From Prostheceraeus crozeri (Eukaryota; Platyhelminthes; Polycladida; Euryleptidae), in contig CAJQUW010001728.1 in NCBI GenBank assembly GCA_907163375.1, positions 124,001 through 188,000 on the forward strand: 64,000 nucleotides of DNA, written 5' to 3'. Below, one piece after another: positions 1 to 12,585 of this stretch. The number at the start of each line of letters is the position of its first letter. The stretch's first letter is position 1. The notes under the pieces were generated by a model that was given only the letters and a program-made list of their open reading frames with translations, did no database searches and had not been told where the DNA came from. A program made the position numbers and the translations under genes.

Positions 1-1429
1 TTTGTCAAATAAGCAATTCGATAGGTTGCCATTACTTTCATGCTCAGCTCCAAGAGTATTTTCTTAAGCGTGATCAAATCACAAGCAACCTGCCACTGGT
101 AGAGCAAAATAACATAATCAAAGACAAAGATTTCAATTAGCCATAAAAGATGCAAATGGGTCCACATCACTATTCAGAATCAAGAAATGAAACACAAATT
201 TAGTGAATCATAAAATCATGCCGATGAAAACTGAATTAAAAAACTTGAAATTTCAGCCAAGAAAGTACAATATCATCTCGATTTTTTTCGTGAGGACTTC
301 CATTACAATTCGATTCATAAAATTCCCTTGACAATCAGCTAATTTCCGCATAATTAAGATGCTTGTTAGCAGATATTCACTCCGTTTGATAGCCAACACA
401 TTTCATGTTACTTATAAAGTGTCTTCATTATACAAATTTGTATACAATTTCAGCAGTATACAAATTTGAAAAATTTTGGCTTTTTAAAAACTGCTCAAAT
501 AATTTTTTGGACTGCAAGAACGTAACAAAAAGCTGAATCTTTTGATAGGGCCCATAAAAAATGATAATGATAATAAATAAAATAAAATATAGTAAATATG
601 ATAAATATAAATAAAATGATACAGGCCTCACTGTATACAGATACTTTTAAAGTAAAAAATCCCGTTCCCAGTGCCACGGCTGTAGACCCACTTCATGTTT
701 GAGTCGATCAAGCTGGCTCAGCTCAATCGGAGAATTCAAACCGAGTCCAGGCCGAGATCGATAGAGGAAATCTAGTCTAAGTTTGAAGTTTGCTTGAGTC
801 CGATATCGACAAAGATATTTATCTACGATGCCTCAGTTCAAAACTGTGCTCTTTTTTGCCATCGGTCAATTTCCCTAGACGACTAATTCGATTAATAGGA
901 TTCACCTTAACGACCTCTCTGACAGTCTTTAGCACATTCTACTGCTTATTCGAATGAAGTTGTAGAGGTTCATTCTTGTAAAAATTACATTCGTAACGCT
1001 CAAAGCAAATTTGATTGGGATAAGTCAGACTTTGATTCAAATCAATGCCAAGTGTTATTCGAATTCGATTTATGCCAAAATCAAGTGGCCCCGATCGAAT
1101 CCCGAGCTTCTCTAGCCTTGCTTACAGCAATCTTGTACAACCACCAAGATTTTGATAATTACGTGTATCAATATGAATAATCTTGACTATAAAAAGTATC
1201 TAAACGAATAATCGACATCAATTTTATTAGCATTAAACTCTTATATATTCCTCAAACCTGTGGTCTGAACAAAGAGTTCGACCCCGAAATTTTGTGAATT
1301 ATATGCAGAAACATGTGTTCTGTCTTCTCATGTCAGTGCTGCTGTGTGAAGATTCACAAATATTGCATGTCATGTTATTCCGATGATTTCTAAAAATTTG
1401 ATACTTTTAACGTTTTAATGTCTATTCAG
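1..1429. other. non-genic AT-rich stretch
   Basis: No gene, RNA or recognisable element was found here. Bases about 555-625 are low-complexity A/T sequence. Short open frames on either strand have no domain-like composition. Confidence 0.6.
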
Positions 1430-2265
1430 TGATATAACTGTCATCGAACCAATTTTCCGAGACAATCCAATACGGTCTGAAATAGATACCATTATCTTTT
1501 CCCCTTCCGACATTGGACTCACTATGAGCAAAAGCAAACAAATTTTGATAAAATGTACTGTATCTTTTCCTGATTGCACCAATTTGAAGCTTGAAAATGT
1601 TAACTCAGTGAAAATTTTAGGCTTTATTTTACATGATTCCTTATCTTGGGATCATCAACTTTCTGATGTTCTGAAGGAAGCCTTTTTTTCGACTATCCAA
1701 GTACTAAAATCCATTAAATAAAAAAGACCTTGTAAACGTCCATCACTCACTAATTACTAGTTTGATTATGTATGCATCACATGTTTATGGCTGTTTACCT
1801 GCTGTTAAGTTATTAACAAAGGTAGAAGGATTTCAGAGGCGTGCATATAAGATCATTTGTGGTTCTATTTGTCTTTGCAATTATTTCCCTCAAATTGTAA
1901 ACATTTGAACAGAGGGCTATTGATTTCCTTTTTGAAATGTGAGAGTTCAACTTTACATCCGCTCAACAACTTGATTCCTGAAAGATTGCATTCCAGTAAA
2001 CATTTTCCTGTACTCTTTTGTCGTACTACCAGGTACTTGAACTCATTTTTACCATGGTCATGTATTTTGTATAATCAGCGAATTTTGCAATGAAACAGTC
2101 GATTTGACACTGAATTAGAATGTTGATGCAAGTTTCTTACGAATTGTCTTCATTATTTGTCGTAAAGCCGTCTCATTTCTTTTTTTCACTTGATTATTGT
2201 AATCTTGATTATAATTTGTAATGTATACGATTATCAATTTAGTGAATAAACATTTCTTATTTACT
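1430..2265 (+). mobile_element. CR1-like LINE, 5'-truncated 3' end (RT C-terminus plus tail)
   Basis: This is the last part of a non-LTR retrotransposon. The frame from about 1430 to 1721 reads like the reverse transcriptase thumb region of CR1-like LINEs: a 'SDIGLTMSKSK' stretch, then 'VKILGFILHDSLSW'. After an in-frame stop the similarity continues in another frame with 'QRRAYKIICG' near 1830-1860. It ends with the family's C-terminal 'CRTTRYLNSFLPW' block near 2010-2060. The copy therefore has several stops and frame changes and is dead. It closes with 'aataaacatttcttattta' near 2245-2265, which resembles a LINE 3' end. The 5' part, including the endonuclease and the RT active site, is absent. 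The family call is from motif pattern; CR1 versus L2 is not settled. Confidence 0.75.
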
Positions 2266-2903
2266 TACTTAATGTCAATATTGTCATCATCGATTCAACG
2301 CTTCAAATCTGTCATTAGACTTTTTTGACTCTTTTCAATTAGTTTCTCAAACTAAAGCCAAACTAAGAGAATTTTGACTGCATGAACGATCAACAATTAG
2401 ATAAATAGAATCATCTAAAATGATGGAACGCTGACAGAGGTCGCTTGGTGTATTCATCGATGCATGAAACATTGATTTCAAAAAATGTCTATTGTAAGCT
2501 ATATAAAAGATTTGTTGCTGTTATCAAGAAACTTGACTGACAATTATTTCAGTGACGGAACTAATAGTCTTGATGCTTTTAAGTTTTATTTCAATTGCAT
2601 TCATTAATAAGGATTTATTAAAATATTGAAATTGACATTTAGAATTTTGGGCAACATATTTTTCGAGGATATCTTTAGTCTATTCTCAAAATTCGATATC
2701 ACGGTAATGAATGCATCAAGTGCTCTTCACACTAGCAACTCAAAACTTTCGCTTTTATATTGTGCAGTTATCAAAAAGCTAATATTTTGAAGGACAATTA
2801 TTTACTTTCATGCCCCTCATTTCACACCTATCATTTACATCAATTATATCTATTTACTATCATTAATATCAAAGTCACAGCTTACTTTTACTTTCACAGC
2901 ATA
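2266..2903. other. non-genic sequence
   Basis: AT-rich spacer between the LINE tail and the inverted-repeat element that follows. Nothing recognisable. Confidence 0.5.
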
Positions 2904-3763
2904 AATGGATATCGTGCTGATGTTACTCTTTAGGCACTTTGGAATGTGCGATTATGTTTTCAAGTAAAAAATTTCCTTTTTAAAAAGATTCGTTCTTTTT
3001 AAATAAAAAAAAAATAATTTAACTTATTTTTTAAAAAACTAAAATATTATTTTTTCAAGTAAAGAACATAAACATCCCGCGTAGAGAAACGATAAAGGAA
3101 GTTATCAAACGATTCCCGTACAAACTGATGCACGAAAATCCATCGTCATCTGTGCGTCAGATGTCAGATCTCCAAGTTAGTTGGTCATTCAAAGTCATTT
3201 GTGCAGAATGTCTGTCACCGAATACTGAAGCTCTCTCTCTCTCTACCTCCTTCAACTTTATCATGCGCTTCAAACCATTGACCACGCTGTCCGTGTCTCG
3301 TTCTGAGTGGATTCGCAATAAGGCATTGACTGACGAGGACTTTCTTTCAAAAGTGTATTTCAGTGACGAAGCGCATTTCTGGCTGAACGGATACGTTAAT
3401 AGCCAAAACTATCGCATTTGAGGCACAGAAAATCCATCAGCGGCATAGTTCCTCATGCCTTGCAAAGAGTGATTGTAAATCTCGATGAACGAGTGGATAT
3501 CTGTTTATTTATGAATGGTGTACATTTTTCCATATCTTCGGAAAGTCATGATTTTCCTTCCTCTTTCTGACGTAAAATAAAAGAATTACATGGATCAAAG
3601 TTGGCCTTTTAATTAAAATTTTTTAAACATAAATTCATTTGACTCCATTGTTTAAAACATGATTGTTTGAAACAAATGGTTTTGCATACAGAAATTCTTT
3701 ACTTGAAAACAGAATCGCACACCCCCAAAGTATCTAGAAAGTCATATTAGCACGATATCTATT
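2904..3763 (+). mobile_element. decayed Tc/mariner-type DNA transposon with ~65-base TIRs
   Basis: The ends form a long imperfect inverted repeat, 2904-2968 against the reverse complement of 3698-3763. Both share 'GATATCGTGCT' near the outside and 'TTTTCAAGTAAA' at the inner edge. Between them a plus-strand frame (3128-3420, continuing past a stop to about 3480) contains 'FSDEAHFWLNGYVNSQN' and then, after the stop, 'GTENP'. This matches the start of the catalytic domain in IS630/Tc1/mariner-type transposases ('SDEAHF', first D). The element is under 900 bases, the rest of the catalytic core is missing and the frame is interrupted, so it is a dead, internally deleted copy. The target site duplication could not be fixed. 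Confidence 0.75.
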
Positions 3764-4043
3764 CAAACTGTGAAGATTGAGAACAAGATGAAATCGTCCA
3801 AACAAAGTGATTTCGCGCATTTTGTTATTATCGCTTTGTACATTAGTTTCATTGTGAAATCAGTCAGTTGTCGTACTACAGTTAACAGTGATTTAAAAAT
3901 GTCAAAACTAATTTTAGCTAAATTGTTAATCGATGCTTTTTACCGGGTAAAGCTTGCAGTGCAGTGCATCCTGTCATTTCAAAGGAGCATTCAAAGGGCA
4001 TTTTCAAAGGAAACGTATGTCAATTGAATGTGTGCTTTCTAAC

Positions 4044-4203
4044 ACAGAATTTAGACAGTCGTCTCTTCTTCTGTTTAGCTAGAAAAGAAGCATTGGAACA
4101 TGTAACCCCACAGAATTAGACAGGTCGTCTCTTCTTCTGCTTGACTAGAAAGGAAGCATTAGAACATGTAACGCTAGCGAAATGGCACAATCTGCTGACA
4201 TAA
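4044..4203. repeat. unclassified repeat: two tandem ~65-base units plus 3' extension
   Basis: Two head-to-tail units (about 4044-4106 and 4109-4170) share 'CACAGAATT.AGACAG', 'GTCTCTTCTTCTG' and 'GAACATGTAAC' with a few changes. The second unit runs on through 'AAATGGCACAATCTGCTGA' to 4203. The second unit and its extension recur almost unchanged at 63903-64000. Function and class are unknown; neither strand encodes a protein I recognise. Confidence 0.8.
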
Positions 4204-4221
4204 TACCGTAGCAATCGATCA

Positions 4222-4503
4222 GTGAGCAGCCAGTTCAACATTAAACACGGCAAATTGTGCGAAGCTTCAGTGACTGTTATCAAACGGATCACACAGCAAA
4301 GAGACACAGGCGATGTCAAGTTCTACAGAGAAATCTGTGAGCGTCTTTTTCGTGCGCCTGCTATCTTTTCAACAATTATCGGAAGGACCAACATTATCGA
4401 GAAACCTTTACGCAAATATCTGAATTCTTCGAATCTGAAGAAATCGTGGCGATCTGAGCATTTTAAAGGAATTCACAACAATCCGCAAGGGGCGCACGAC
4501 TAG
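4222..4503 (+). other. unassigned open frame downstream of the tandem repeat
   Basis: A 93-codon frame follows the repeat. Its translation is moderately basic with no low-complexity runs, and has segments such as 'ICERLFRAPAIFSTIIG'. I do not recognise a family. It could be a transposon-derived coding remnant linked to the repeat at 4044-4203, or chance. The sequence after the other repeat copy lies outside the window, so the link cannot be tested here. Confidence 0.2.
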
Positions 4504-4867
4504 TTTTCCTATCTCTGCAAGGTATTAAAAATTTCTTATTGCCCACCTGGTTAGTTACCGCATGTGCCATCGCTTTGAATCAGTTTGCACTTCTAGCAAA
4601 GTGACACGCCTAAACAATCTAATTTTGTGCTTTTATCACTTTTGTATGGCAATTGGATCTACCGCTTATTCCATTGCATTCACTGCTACTTCCATTCACG
4701 TTATGCCTTCAGATACTTTGGTGGACATCGATTCCCGCTGCCGGTCTTAAGATCGGCAATCTCAAGTATGACGTAATATCTATTCACTGATTTCGATTGC
4801 TATGACAACTGATATGTGATGGTGAAGTTAGATCCTGACAATGGTAAAAAAATCAGCGAAAATGGTC

Positions 4868-4940
4868 GTACTTCCGTTGGTAGAGCGACAGTTCTCGACA
4901 ACCTGGGGTCGTAGGCTTGAATGCTATCAACCGCACATCT
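4868..4940 (+). repeat. tRNA-derived SINE head or tRNA pseudogene
   Basis: The segment contains an A-box-like 'GTTGGTAGAGCG', a short arm with a 'TTCTCGACAA' loop region, then 'GGTCGTAGGCTTGAATGC', which resembles a T-arm with a degraded B box (consensus GGTTCGANTCC). The order and spacing match a tRNA-derived pol III promoter. The B box is degraded and no clean acceptor stem is visible, so a functional tRNA is unlikely. Confidence 0.55.
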
Positions 4941-7900
4941 TTTGTAGGCAATTTGTTCTATTGTTTATCCCATTTCAATCAGTGTCAACTTATGAAGAAT
5001 TTTGAAAATAAAAGTTGAAAATCTGGCTCCTAGGACCACTTTTTCGTGAAATTGTCTATGGGTGAGTACTAACAATTGATTGCTATTTAGATAAAAGATG
5101 AGTTATTGCTGTCACAAATTTGTGGGCTTTGATGCCGAGGATTTTGTAGACGAATTCGAACGGATACATTTGATGAAATTCATATGAATGTGATAATGTT
5201 CAAAGGAAGGTTTTCAAAACAGAGATGCTAATCCTTGCATGAGGCATCGAATTTAGATAAGGCAGAGTATTATCAGCGCAGCTCTACAAATAAGATGGCA
5301 ATTGGAAATTAATTACATAATAAATCGACATTTTCTGGTTGAATAGTGCTGAGATGTCGACAGGCTTTTGTTCGAATGAATTAATTTCCATTCCAGAGAT
5401 GCAAAGCCATATCAAAGACCTTTGAGTGAAATGATGCATCTCTAAGGTTTTCGCAAACAAGAATTCTGCTATTCCCTTTGCTCACATTTTGATATCTATT
5501 ATCACAGACATCGTGGTAATTTTAGGTTTGCGGAACTTCATTTCGCATGAAAGAAAAACCAGAGATTTTTTAGCAAGAAAATTTGTTTACTACTCAAAGC
5601 ACCTATCATAATAGTTGCATGCTGTGTAGATTATTATCCTATATTCGAGTCACCTTACCATGTCTGCACGAAATCTAAGCTACGAAGGACAGCTAGTCAC
5701 AAGAAATAAGCTAGTCTGTAGATTTATTGTCACAATTACGTACTCGGTGATATCATGTTTGACAAGTTTGAATAAGGTTTTTGCATAAAAAATGTATGAA
5801 CTAGTTCATTAAGCTGTATAATTCTGTAGAAACTTGTGGAAAACGTTTCTCTCATGGGAAAAGGTAGTACATCAATTGAATCATTAGTAGACTAATGTAT
5901 TCAATTACAATTCAAAAGCACTTTTGAACAAAAATATAAATAACACGAATGTAAGGCGCTATATCTTTTGTCCTGAAGAAGTTGAAGACAGCTCTCTGAA
6001 AGAGAAGACATTGTCCGCACCGTCGTGGTTGTGTTGACTGCCACAAGAGAAGCCTGAGGGCATGACACTCCTTCATTGCTTCTCACTTGGTGACCGTAGT
6101 CCGCCACGTCGGCATAAGTTTGCATTAGAAACTGATTGTGAGCTCTGTACGCTGTATGCAACCCTTAGCAGATATGAATGTGCACTATCCAGCTCTGCCT
6201 CCAAAATGCAAGTCCATATGATGGATGGCCTTGTACATGCACATAAGACAGTCGATAATTTCACTGAATAACGTGCATGTATCTCGTCGGATAGGTCCTT
6301 TTAGGAGAAAACAGCTTGAAGACCTTTGAAGTGCTTTCCAAGCAAGCCGCTTCCGTGCACCAACCCATTAACGGCAGCGTCATTATTCAGTAGGCCTACA
6401 TTTCAATCCGCCAGTGTTGAGACCACTGAGTTTGTAATCAAGAGAGAGATAGAGAGAATATTACTACTCTCAACCTTATGCAATACCTAGAGCGTCCGCA
6501 AAATGTGTTTGAAAGGAACTTCAGTTCTAAAATTGGCTTCAGCATCAATGGTTCTGTGCGCTATGACGCATGACATGACGTACCGTACGACATTCATTAA
6601 GGAGTCGTTGTGTCTATTTTCTGAGTTGTCAAATGTTCAAATGAGTTCGGTTTACATGTAAACTATGATGATGATGTATTCTTACATGACTTAAATCAAA
6701 CTCGAAATATTCAATAAAAATTGTTTTTATCAAATATCCCCATGGGCTGCATACCAACAGCTAAGGTATTGTGACAAACGATAAATGCGATGCACATCAA
6801 AAATCAATCTCTGATAAAATTGTAAAGATCACATTTTGAATTTCGCATATATATTTAATTTTGGATAAGCCCAAATTGGTATTCATGAAGTAAACACAAT
6901 ATTTTGATGCATGCAATATTTATAATTTATTTATCATTTCATGCTTTCATTTTCGCAGTAATTGCTATCGTTGTAATGCCTACACATTGCAAAAAATAAT
7001 GCTTGAATTTAGACACAATATATAAATCAACCCCCTGATCATTTTATGGCAAATAATATCGGCTAATCAGTAATTAAAGTAGCCAAGTAGGTAATTAAAT
7101 AATTAGTTTTCTTATTGTCAAGTTACCTCTACATAAATTGATAAAATCTTCATTTGGATAAAAAATATATTGAATAATAATGAGATTATGAGATCATCAT
7201 TGCAAGAAATTATAAGAACTAGGTCCACAATATTACATTAAATTACACAAATATTCAAACAATGAATTTTCTCAAGCATTGAGAAGAAAATAAGTGATTA
7301 AACTAATTATTCAGAATCGCAAATATAAAAGAAAAAAATATGGCTCCGTGATGACATGCAAATGTATTGCAACTATGATAACATCAGTTGCAACGCCATT
7401 AAGAGAAAACTCAAATTTCCAAGTTTTTCAGATTTTCAAGTGTATTATTCCTAAAGATATGTACCAACTTATTAAAATTGAAAAGTTTTACATCTTTCAA
7501 TCCATGTCAAACGTATCGGTGATGCCAACAAATCTGATATGACATTGATGATAATCATAAAAGATATTCGGAAAAGGATATAAAATTTGACTGATAATTT
7601 TCAATCCTAGCAGGATGAAAACAAGCATTATGATATGAAAAGTGACACATTTTATGGCATTTCTTTGTGCCAATGTGCTTCATTTGAGATTAATTACTTC
7701 CCGCAATCAGATATGAGATGATTTTGTTAAAGCATGTCATGATGAATATTTATTCCCTCAAGAATATACGAAGTAGATGATAAGCAGGGCTCGGAATTTA
7801 TGCTCACAGGGCTTGAAATAGTATGCTTCTCATCCTTAATAAATATGCGAAAAAATGCCTTTATGCGATGACAAAATGTGAGCCGATGATTACAATTAAG

Positions 7901-10806
7901 CAATTGAATCCTTCACTACATAGTCACTGATTACAATAATGTAAAAGAAGAAATTATACCACAGGATTGCTGAAGTAGACATTCATTTTACCCGTTGACT
8001 AATGTCTCTAAACCTCCTCGAAAACAGCAAAATACTGGCTGAGAGCCCCAACCGCTACTGTTATGATTGTAAGGAGAAAATTAAAGTAGGATCTAGATAT
8101 TATCATTCATTCATCTTAGAAATAAAATGACTCTCGAAATTCATCATTCTCTTCCTTTTCATCTGCAAATTCTGTTTAATTTTCAGCACTGCGCCGTTGA
8201 TAGCAAAGTTTGGGCATAGGTGAGTCGCATCCCTGTTATGATTGTTGTGGTGATTTTTAAAATCAGATATAGAAGCATATTTCGGTGACCTGAGTTGCAT
8301 TCACAGACATTCATCGAACCTCAGAAAATGAAACACCATTTCAGCAGTGGAAACTTTGTCAAATTGAATGATAATCGACATCTTCAAGCCAGAGGATCAT
8401 CATCAAGCAATCAAAAAAAGAACATCTCTCTCGAAAGAATAATTGCCGATGCGTATTAATGTGTTCGACATTAACCAATGTTTCTCGTCCAGACGCTTAG
8501 TCGTGGCAACATAGAGGCACTGGTTAGTGCTGATAACCCTGTCTACAGTTACTGTATAGCATTATTTTATCACAGCTACCTCTGTATCTTTTCTTGATCA
8601 TTTGAATTAAACTTCTGAAAGTCGTTCTTTTTTTACAACTAAACTTGAAATTACGTATACCTGTCTCAGATACATTGGAATCACTAATATTGAAGGAAAA
8701 TCTTCCAGATTTCGTAAGTGAATGTTTGAGTTGTATTCCACACATGATTTCATCCTATGAGTCTCCATTTTGTACTCACAAGCAACTTCTCAGCTTGGCA
8801 TAGTAAATTGAAATCACTAAGGAGATTTATACTCAAAATTCGGTTAGATGTCAAAATTGATGATTTTTGATTATTGTTCTATCTTTTAGCATTAAGATGA
8901 ACGAGATAGAGTTGGCACTAACATTTTGTACTGTAAATTCCTAACCAGAGTTCGATATGGCTTATTTGAATGAGATTGGATTTGCTGATTCATTCAATAG
9001 ATTGTTCAATCGAAAAAAGGAGTGTAAGGAGCTGAAATAGAATACACACAATAGAGTTAAAGATATTCAAATAACTAAAATAATCATCATGCTTCTTGGT
9101 TTGAATCATTATTTTTTTAAACTCTATTGATACCTACTACCTCTCTGAACTATATAGTCCAATTTGTTTTATTTTATAAAGGCTCAAGATTATATTTTGC
9201 GATGCATCATCAAGTATTTTAATTGCTTAGGTGTCACCGTCATTTATATGAAGCACAATCAGTGAAAGAAATTAATGAAAATTATCTTTCCACTGGGCTA
9301 TTAAGCCACTAAGTCTTGAGCTCAATGTACAGCATGGATGAGTATCGAAGGCTTTCATTGTGAAAGTTCAGTGACATTCGCAAGTCGCGTTTTCATTTTT
9401 TTGGGCTGTAAATGTAAAAAGTGTTTAGTAATGAATCAAATAACTGAAAGAGAAAGTACATATTTTAACTTCAAAACACTACTTTCACAACAAAGAGCAA
9501 GGAATTGTGACTAGAATATTTTTGCCCCTACTACTAAGGTGATGGTCCGACATACCACATACAGATGACATTCCCTGGTACGATCATGAATACTTTTTAC
9601 ACTGACGTAAATAGCAAATACCGTATTCTTAAATAATCAAATAAAAGTACCTAATATTACATGCATAAGAAAGCGACTCGAAAAAAATGAGGAGCTTAAG
9701 GAGTGCTTTCATGGGGGTTACTGACCTTCAAGGGCTAATCCATGCTTTAATTATGTAATTCTTTGTGGTATGTATCTTCTCTGTAGTATGTAGTATGTAT
9801 TCTTTGTAGTATATTGAATATGCGAGTACAATATTTAGACATCATAGTCTTTCATTACTGGTAGTAGGCAGTTGCCTGATTATGTCCATTGAAGATGGCA
9901 TGAAAGCGCTCACAAAGTAAAATAATTCGATCTGAATATAATTTCTATCTCATACGGAGAATTTCGAAATAGAGGAAATACTCTTAGTTTTCTTATTACA
10001 TAGGAGTAATAAAACACGCCTAGTAGCTCTCTGGGGAGGCTTATTATCGAGTATCCCTTTTTTAGAAGCCTCCGAATATCGTAAAGGATCGGGTAATGAA
10101 ACAAGTAAAAAGTAAACACTTTTCCCCAACTTGCGACTCTTGATGTACAGAAACCTTGAGAGAAATTCCATTCGTTGTCAACTGAAGATAAGCAATATTT
10201 GCTTATATGACAAACACAGTATAGCCGTGAGTGCGGCTTATCTATCGGTGTGGCGGACTTAAACTCGAGCAGCGATACTGAATGTTCATTTTGAGGAATT
10301 TTCCAGCGCGCCACTTATGCTCCGTAAGGCTTTAAAGGAATTCATGCAGTAATCAAATATTTCGGATTTATATTCATACGAAACAAAGCATGGGTTTTCA
10401 AACTTGACGGATGCAAAGTATTGATTGTGTATTGCAACTTTGCTATCAATCACAGGAGAAAGTTTCGGGGCATCTTGAGATTCGTTGAGTCGAGACTCAA
10501 GCGAGCCGACGGTTGCTGAGTCTCACAACCGTGAGAACACAATCGGTGATCTGGAGAAACATTTTGTGAGGCGATCATCAATTCAAAAAATATCCATGTC
10601 GTTGAGTGGAATGCAAAAACACTTTAAAATAATATGGCGAGAGTCGGATTTGGATTGTCACTGGGTTTTTCGTCATCTTTTGTCCAACAATAAGTACGAG
10701 TACATACATGTTTTTTCTTGAAAATATTCAAAAGTCACAGATCTGAGCATAAAAGGCGGATTAAAACCCAGAGATCTCATAAATGATTCCCAAAAATATC
10801 TTTCAT
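4941..10806. other. long non-genic stretch
   Basis: No coding region or element with recognisable ends was found over almost 6 kb. Bases 5960-6470 are less AT-rich than their surroundings and include a short GA-rich run near 6445, but give no recognisable protein in any frame. Open frames at 8103-8300, 8524-8745 and 9910-10314 on the minus strand lack any family-like pattern. Confidence 0.5.
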
Positions 10807-10810
10807 TTTT

Positions 10811-10978
10811 TGTTGTATATAAGTTGAAATTATTGAAATAATGGTATTTTTCAGTTTTTCTACGCACAAAAATTAATATTATCTGTCAAAAATTTATTAA
10901 TTAATAAATCTGTGTTTGTGCGTAGAAAAACTGAAAAATAACATTATCTCAATAATTTCAACTTATAAACAACAACAA
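10811..10978. repeat. near-perfect hairpin, MITE-like
   Basis: Bases 10811-10870 and 10915-10978 are inverted copies with only a few differences, separated by about 45 AT-rich bases. Each arm contains 'CAGTTTTTCTACGCACAAA' or its complement. No coding capacity. The size and arm length fit a miniature inverted-repeat element or a foldback remnant. Confidence 0.75.
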
Positions 10979-10982
10979 ATGA

Positions 10983-11594
10983 TATCAAAGTTTTTTCTTT
11001 ATCAAATCAATACAAATAGCAAAACATTGTTTAAAATATCTTTTCTAGAAGAAGACATGTAAAGTAATTTTTAATGATGGAAAAGTAATTGATTAAATCA
11101 TCAGCATCTGCTACAGCATGAAAGATGCTAAAGCAAGTAAAAGGACGATTTTCTTATTTTCTTGACTTCACAGCTTTAAAATCAGACAATATTTTGAATG
11201 ATAAAATTCACAAATTTCCTTCGTTGTTTATCGAGAACAGCAGCTAAGATAATCCATACAAGACGAATAATCTAATGTCCATGAGGTCTCTAGCAGGCTT
11301 AATGCAACTTTCCACTTGCTATCATTTAATTCAGTTCCATGTTTTTGATAAATACTGATTCTCGGAATAAATGATGAGTGATTTAAGAACTCCATTGTTT
11401 TTACATAAAAAGAGTGTAAATGCTGATCTCCCGACGAGAGTATTTTTTAGTTATACATGAAAGTATGTGTGCTTGCTGACACATCAATTGTAATCGAAAT
11501 TAAACAGCATTTTAATAAACTTCTTGATTCTCAGAAAGTTCGTGGAACTTGTCTGTTGGCAAATGTTTATCGGGATCAGAATAAATAGCTCTCA
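10983..11594. other. non-genic sequence
   Basis: AT-rich spacer between the hairpin and the pogo-like transposon. Nothing recognisable. Confidence 0.5.
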
Positions 11595-11622
11595 TAGGGT
11601 AAAGTGGGGTGGGTCGGACACT

Positions 11623-12431
11623 GGGGTGGGTTGGACACCTGATTTACGATATCATATCGTCTCTTTCAGCAACCATTGCTGTATGAGTTTATGTATTTCG
11701 CTTACAAAAACTGATGTTTATGGAAGTAGAATGCTTGTCTTCGTGCAAAATTTCATCATAAAAATTCATAATGAGGTTATCTTGATATTTATCGGAAGTA
11801 TAAAAATGGAATTCATACACAAAATTCTTGTCGCAGATAATTTCTACCATTATTAGTGAAAGACGCGGGATTTTGAGTGTCACTATATGTTTATAGCAAA
11901 AATAAATACTTTGTTAGGGTCATATTATATCGTGTCATCATTAATTAAATCGGGTATGATAAAATACTTGACTTTTGAGTACTTTATAGTGCACCATATA
12001 ATGTTTTGGGGTGGGTTGGACACTTCATTTTGTGGTTTCGCATATCTTGGGTCAATTGCTCGTTCGGCATCAATTTTTGAATCTTTACTACAGATAGCAG
12101 ATTTCAAATGGAACAATGCGTTTGCTGCAATAGATATCCATTCATTAACAACCTATTGAATTGCAATGACATAGCAATCAGATGTTTTGAATTTTGAACT
12201 CTGGCGACAATGCTGCAAATTTTCACAATCTTCGTTGCATCGCCAGTATAAGGCAGAATATTACCTATTGTCAAGGTAAGTTGAACATGATTATTTTCAA
12301 CATTTTTGATATTATCTTACTTATAATATACTCAATCTACAGTTTTGCAGTAAAGAAATAGATTTTCTGCCAATTTTAAAAGTTAGCATATCGTATTGGG
12401 GTGGGTTGGACATCCTTGTTCAACCCACCCC
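11623..12431 (+). repeat. repeated GGGGTGGGTTGGACA motifs, 5' part of the pogo element
   Basis: The motif occurs at 11623-11639, 12008-12023 and 12398-12412. The last is immediately followed by its inverse, so 12398-12408 and 12421-12431 form a perfect 11-base inverted repeat around a 12-base loop. On the 3' side, inverse copies lie at 14378-14394, 14399-14414 and 14576-14591. Repeated copies of a terminal sequence are often transposase binding sites in DNA transposons; that role is inferred here. Confidence 0.8.
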
Positions 12432-12585
12432 AGAATTAAGCAGGATGACGTTTATTTATAGATTCTATCAAAATATTGGTTACATATGTAATAATTAGGG
12501 CCATTTATACGAATAATACAGTTATGTCCATGTAATGTGAGACTAAATGTATTTTATTTCTATTTCAGAAATCAAAGTGATTGGC

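Noticed and set aside
3770-4027. Small frame with a signal-peptide-like start ('FAHFVIIALYISFIVKSVSC')
   Set aside because: Begins at the edge of a transposon TIR, short, no family similarity and no splice or promoter context.
5972-6010. CTGAAGA followed by GAAAGAG on the plus strand
   Set aside because: No convincing stem II or stem I pairing; chance match to the hammerhead core.
9910-10314. 134-codon minus-strand frame, possible exon of the receptor gene
   Set aside because: No transmembrane, kinase or cyclase motif, and overlapped by a second open frame of equal plausibility.
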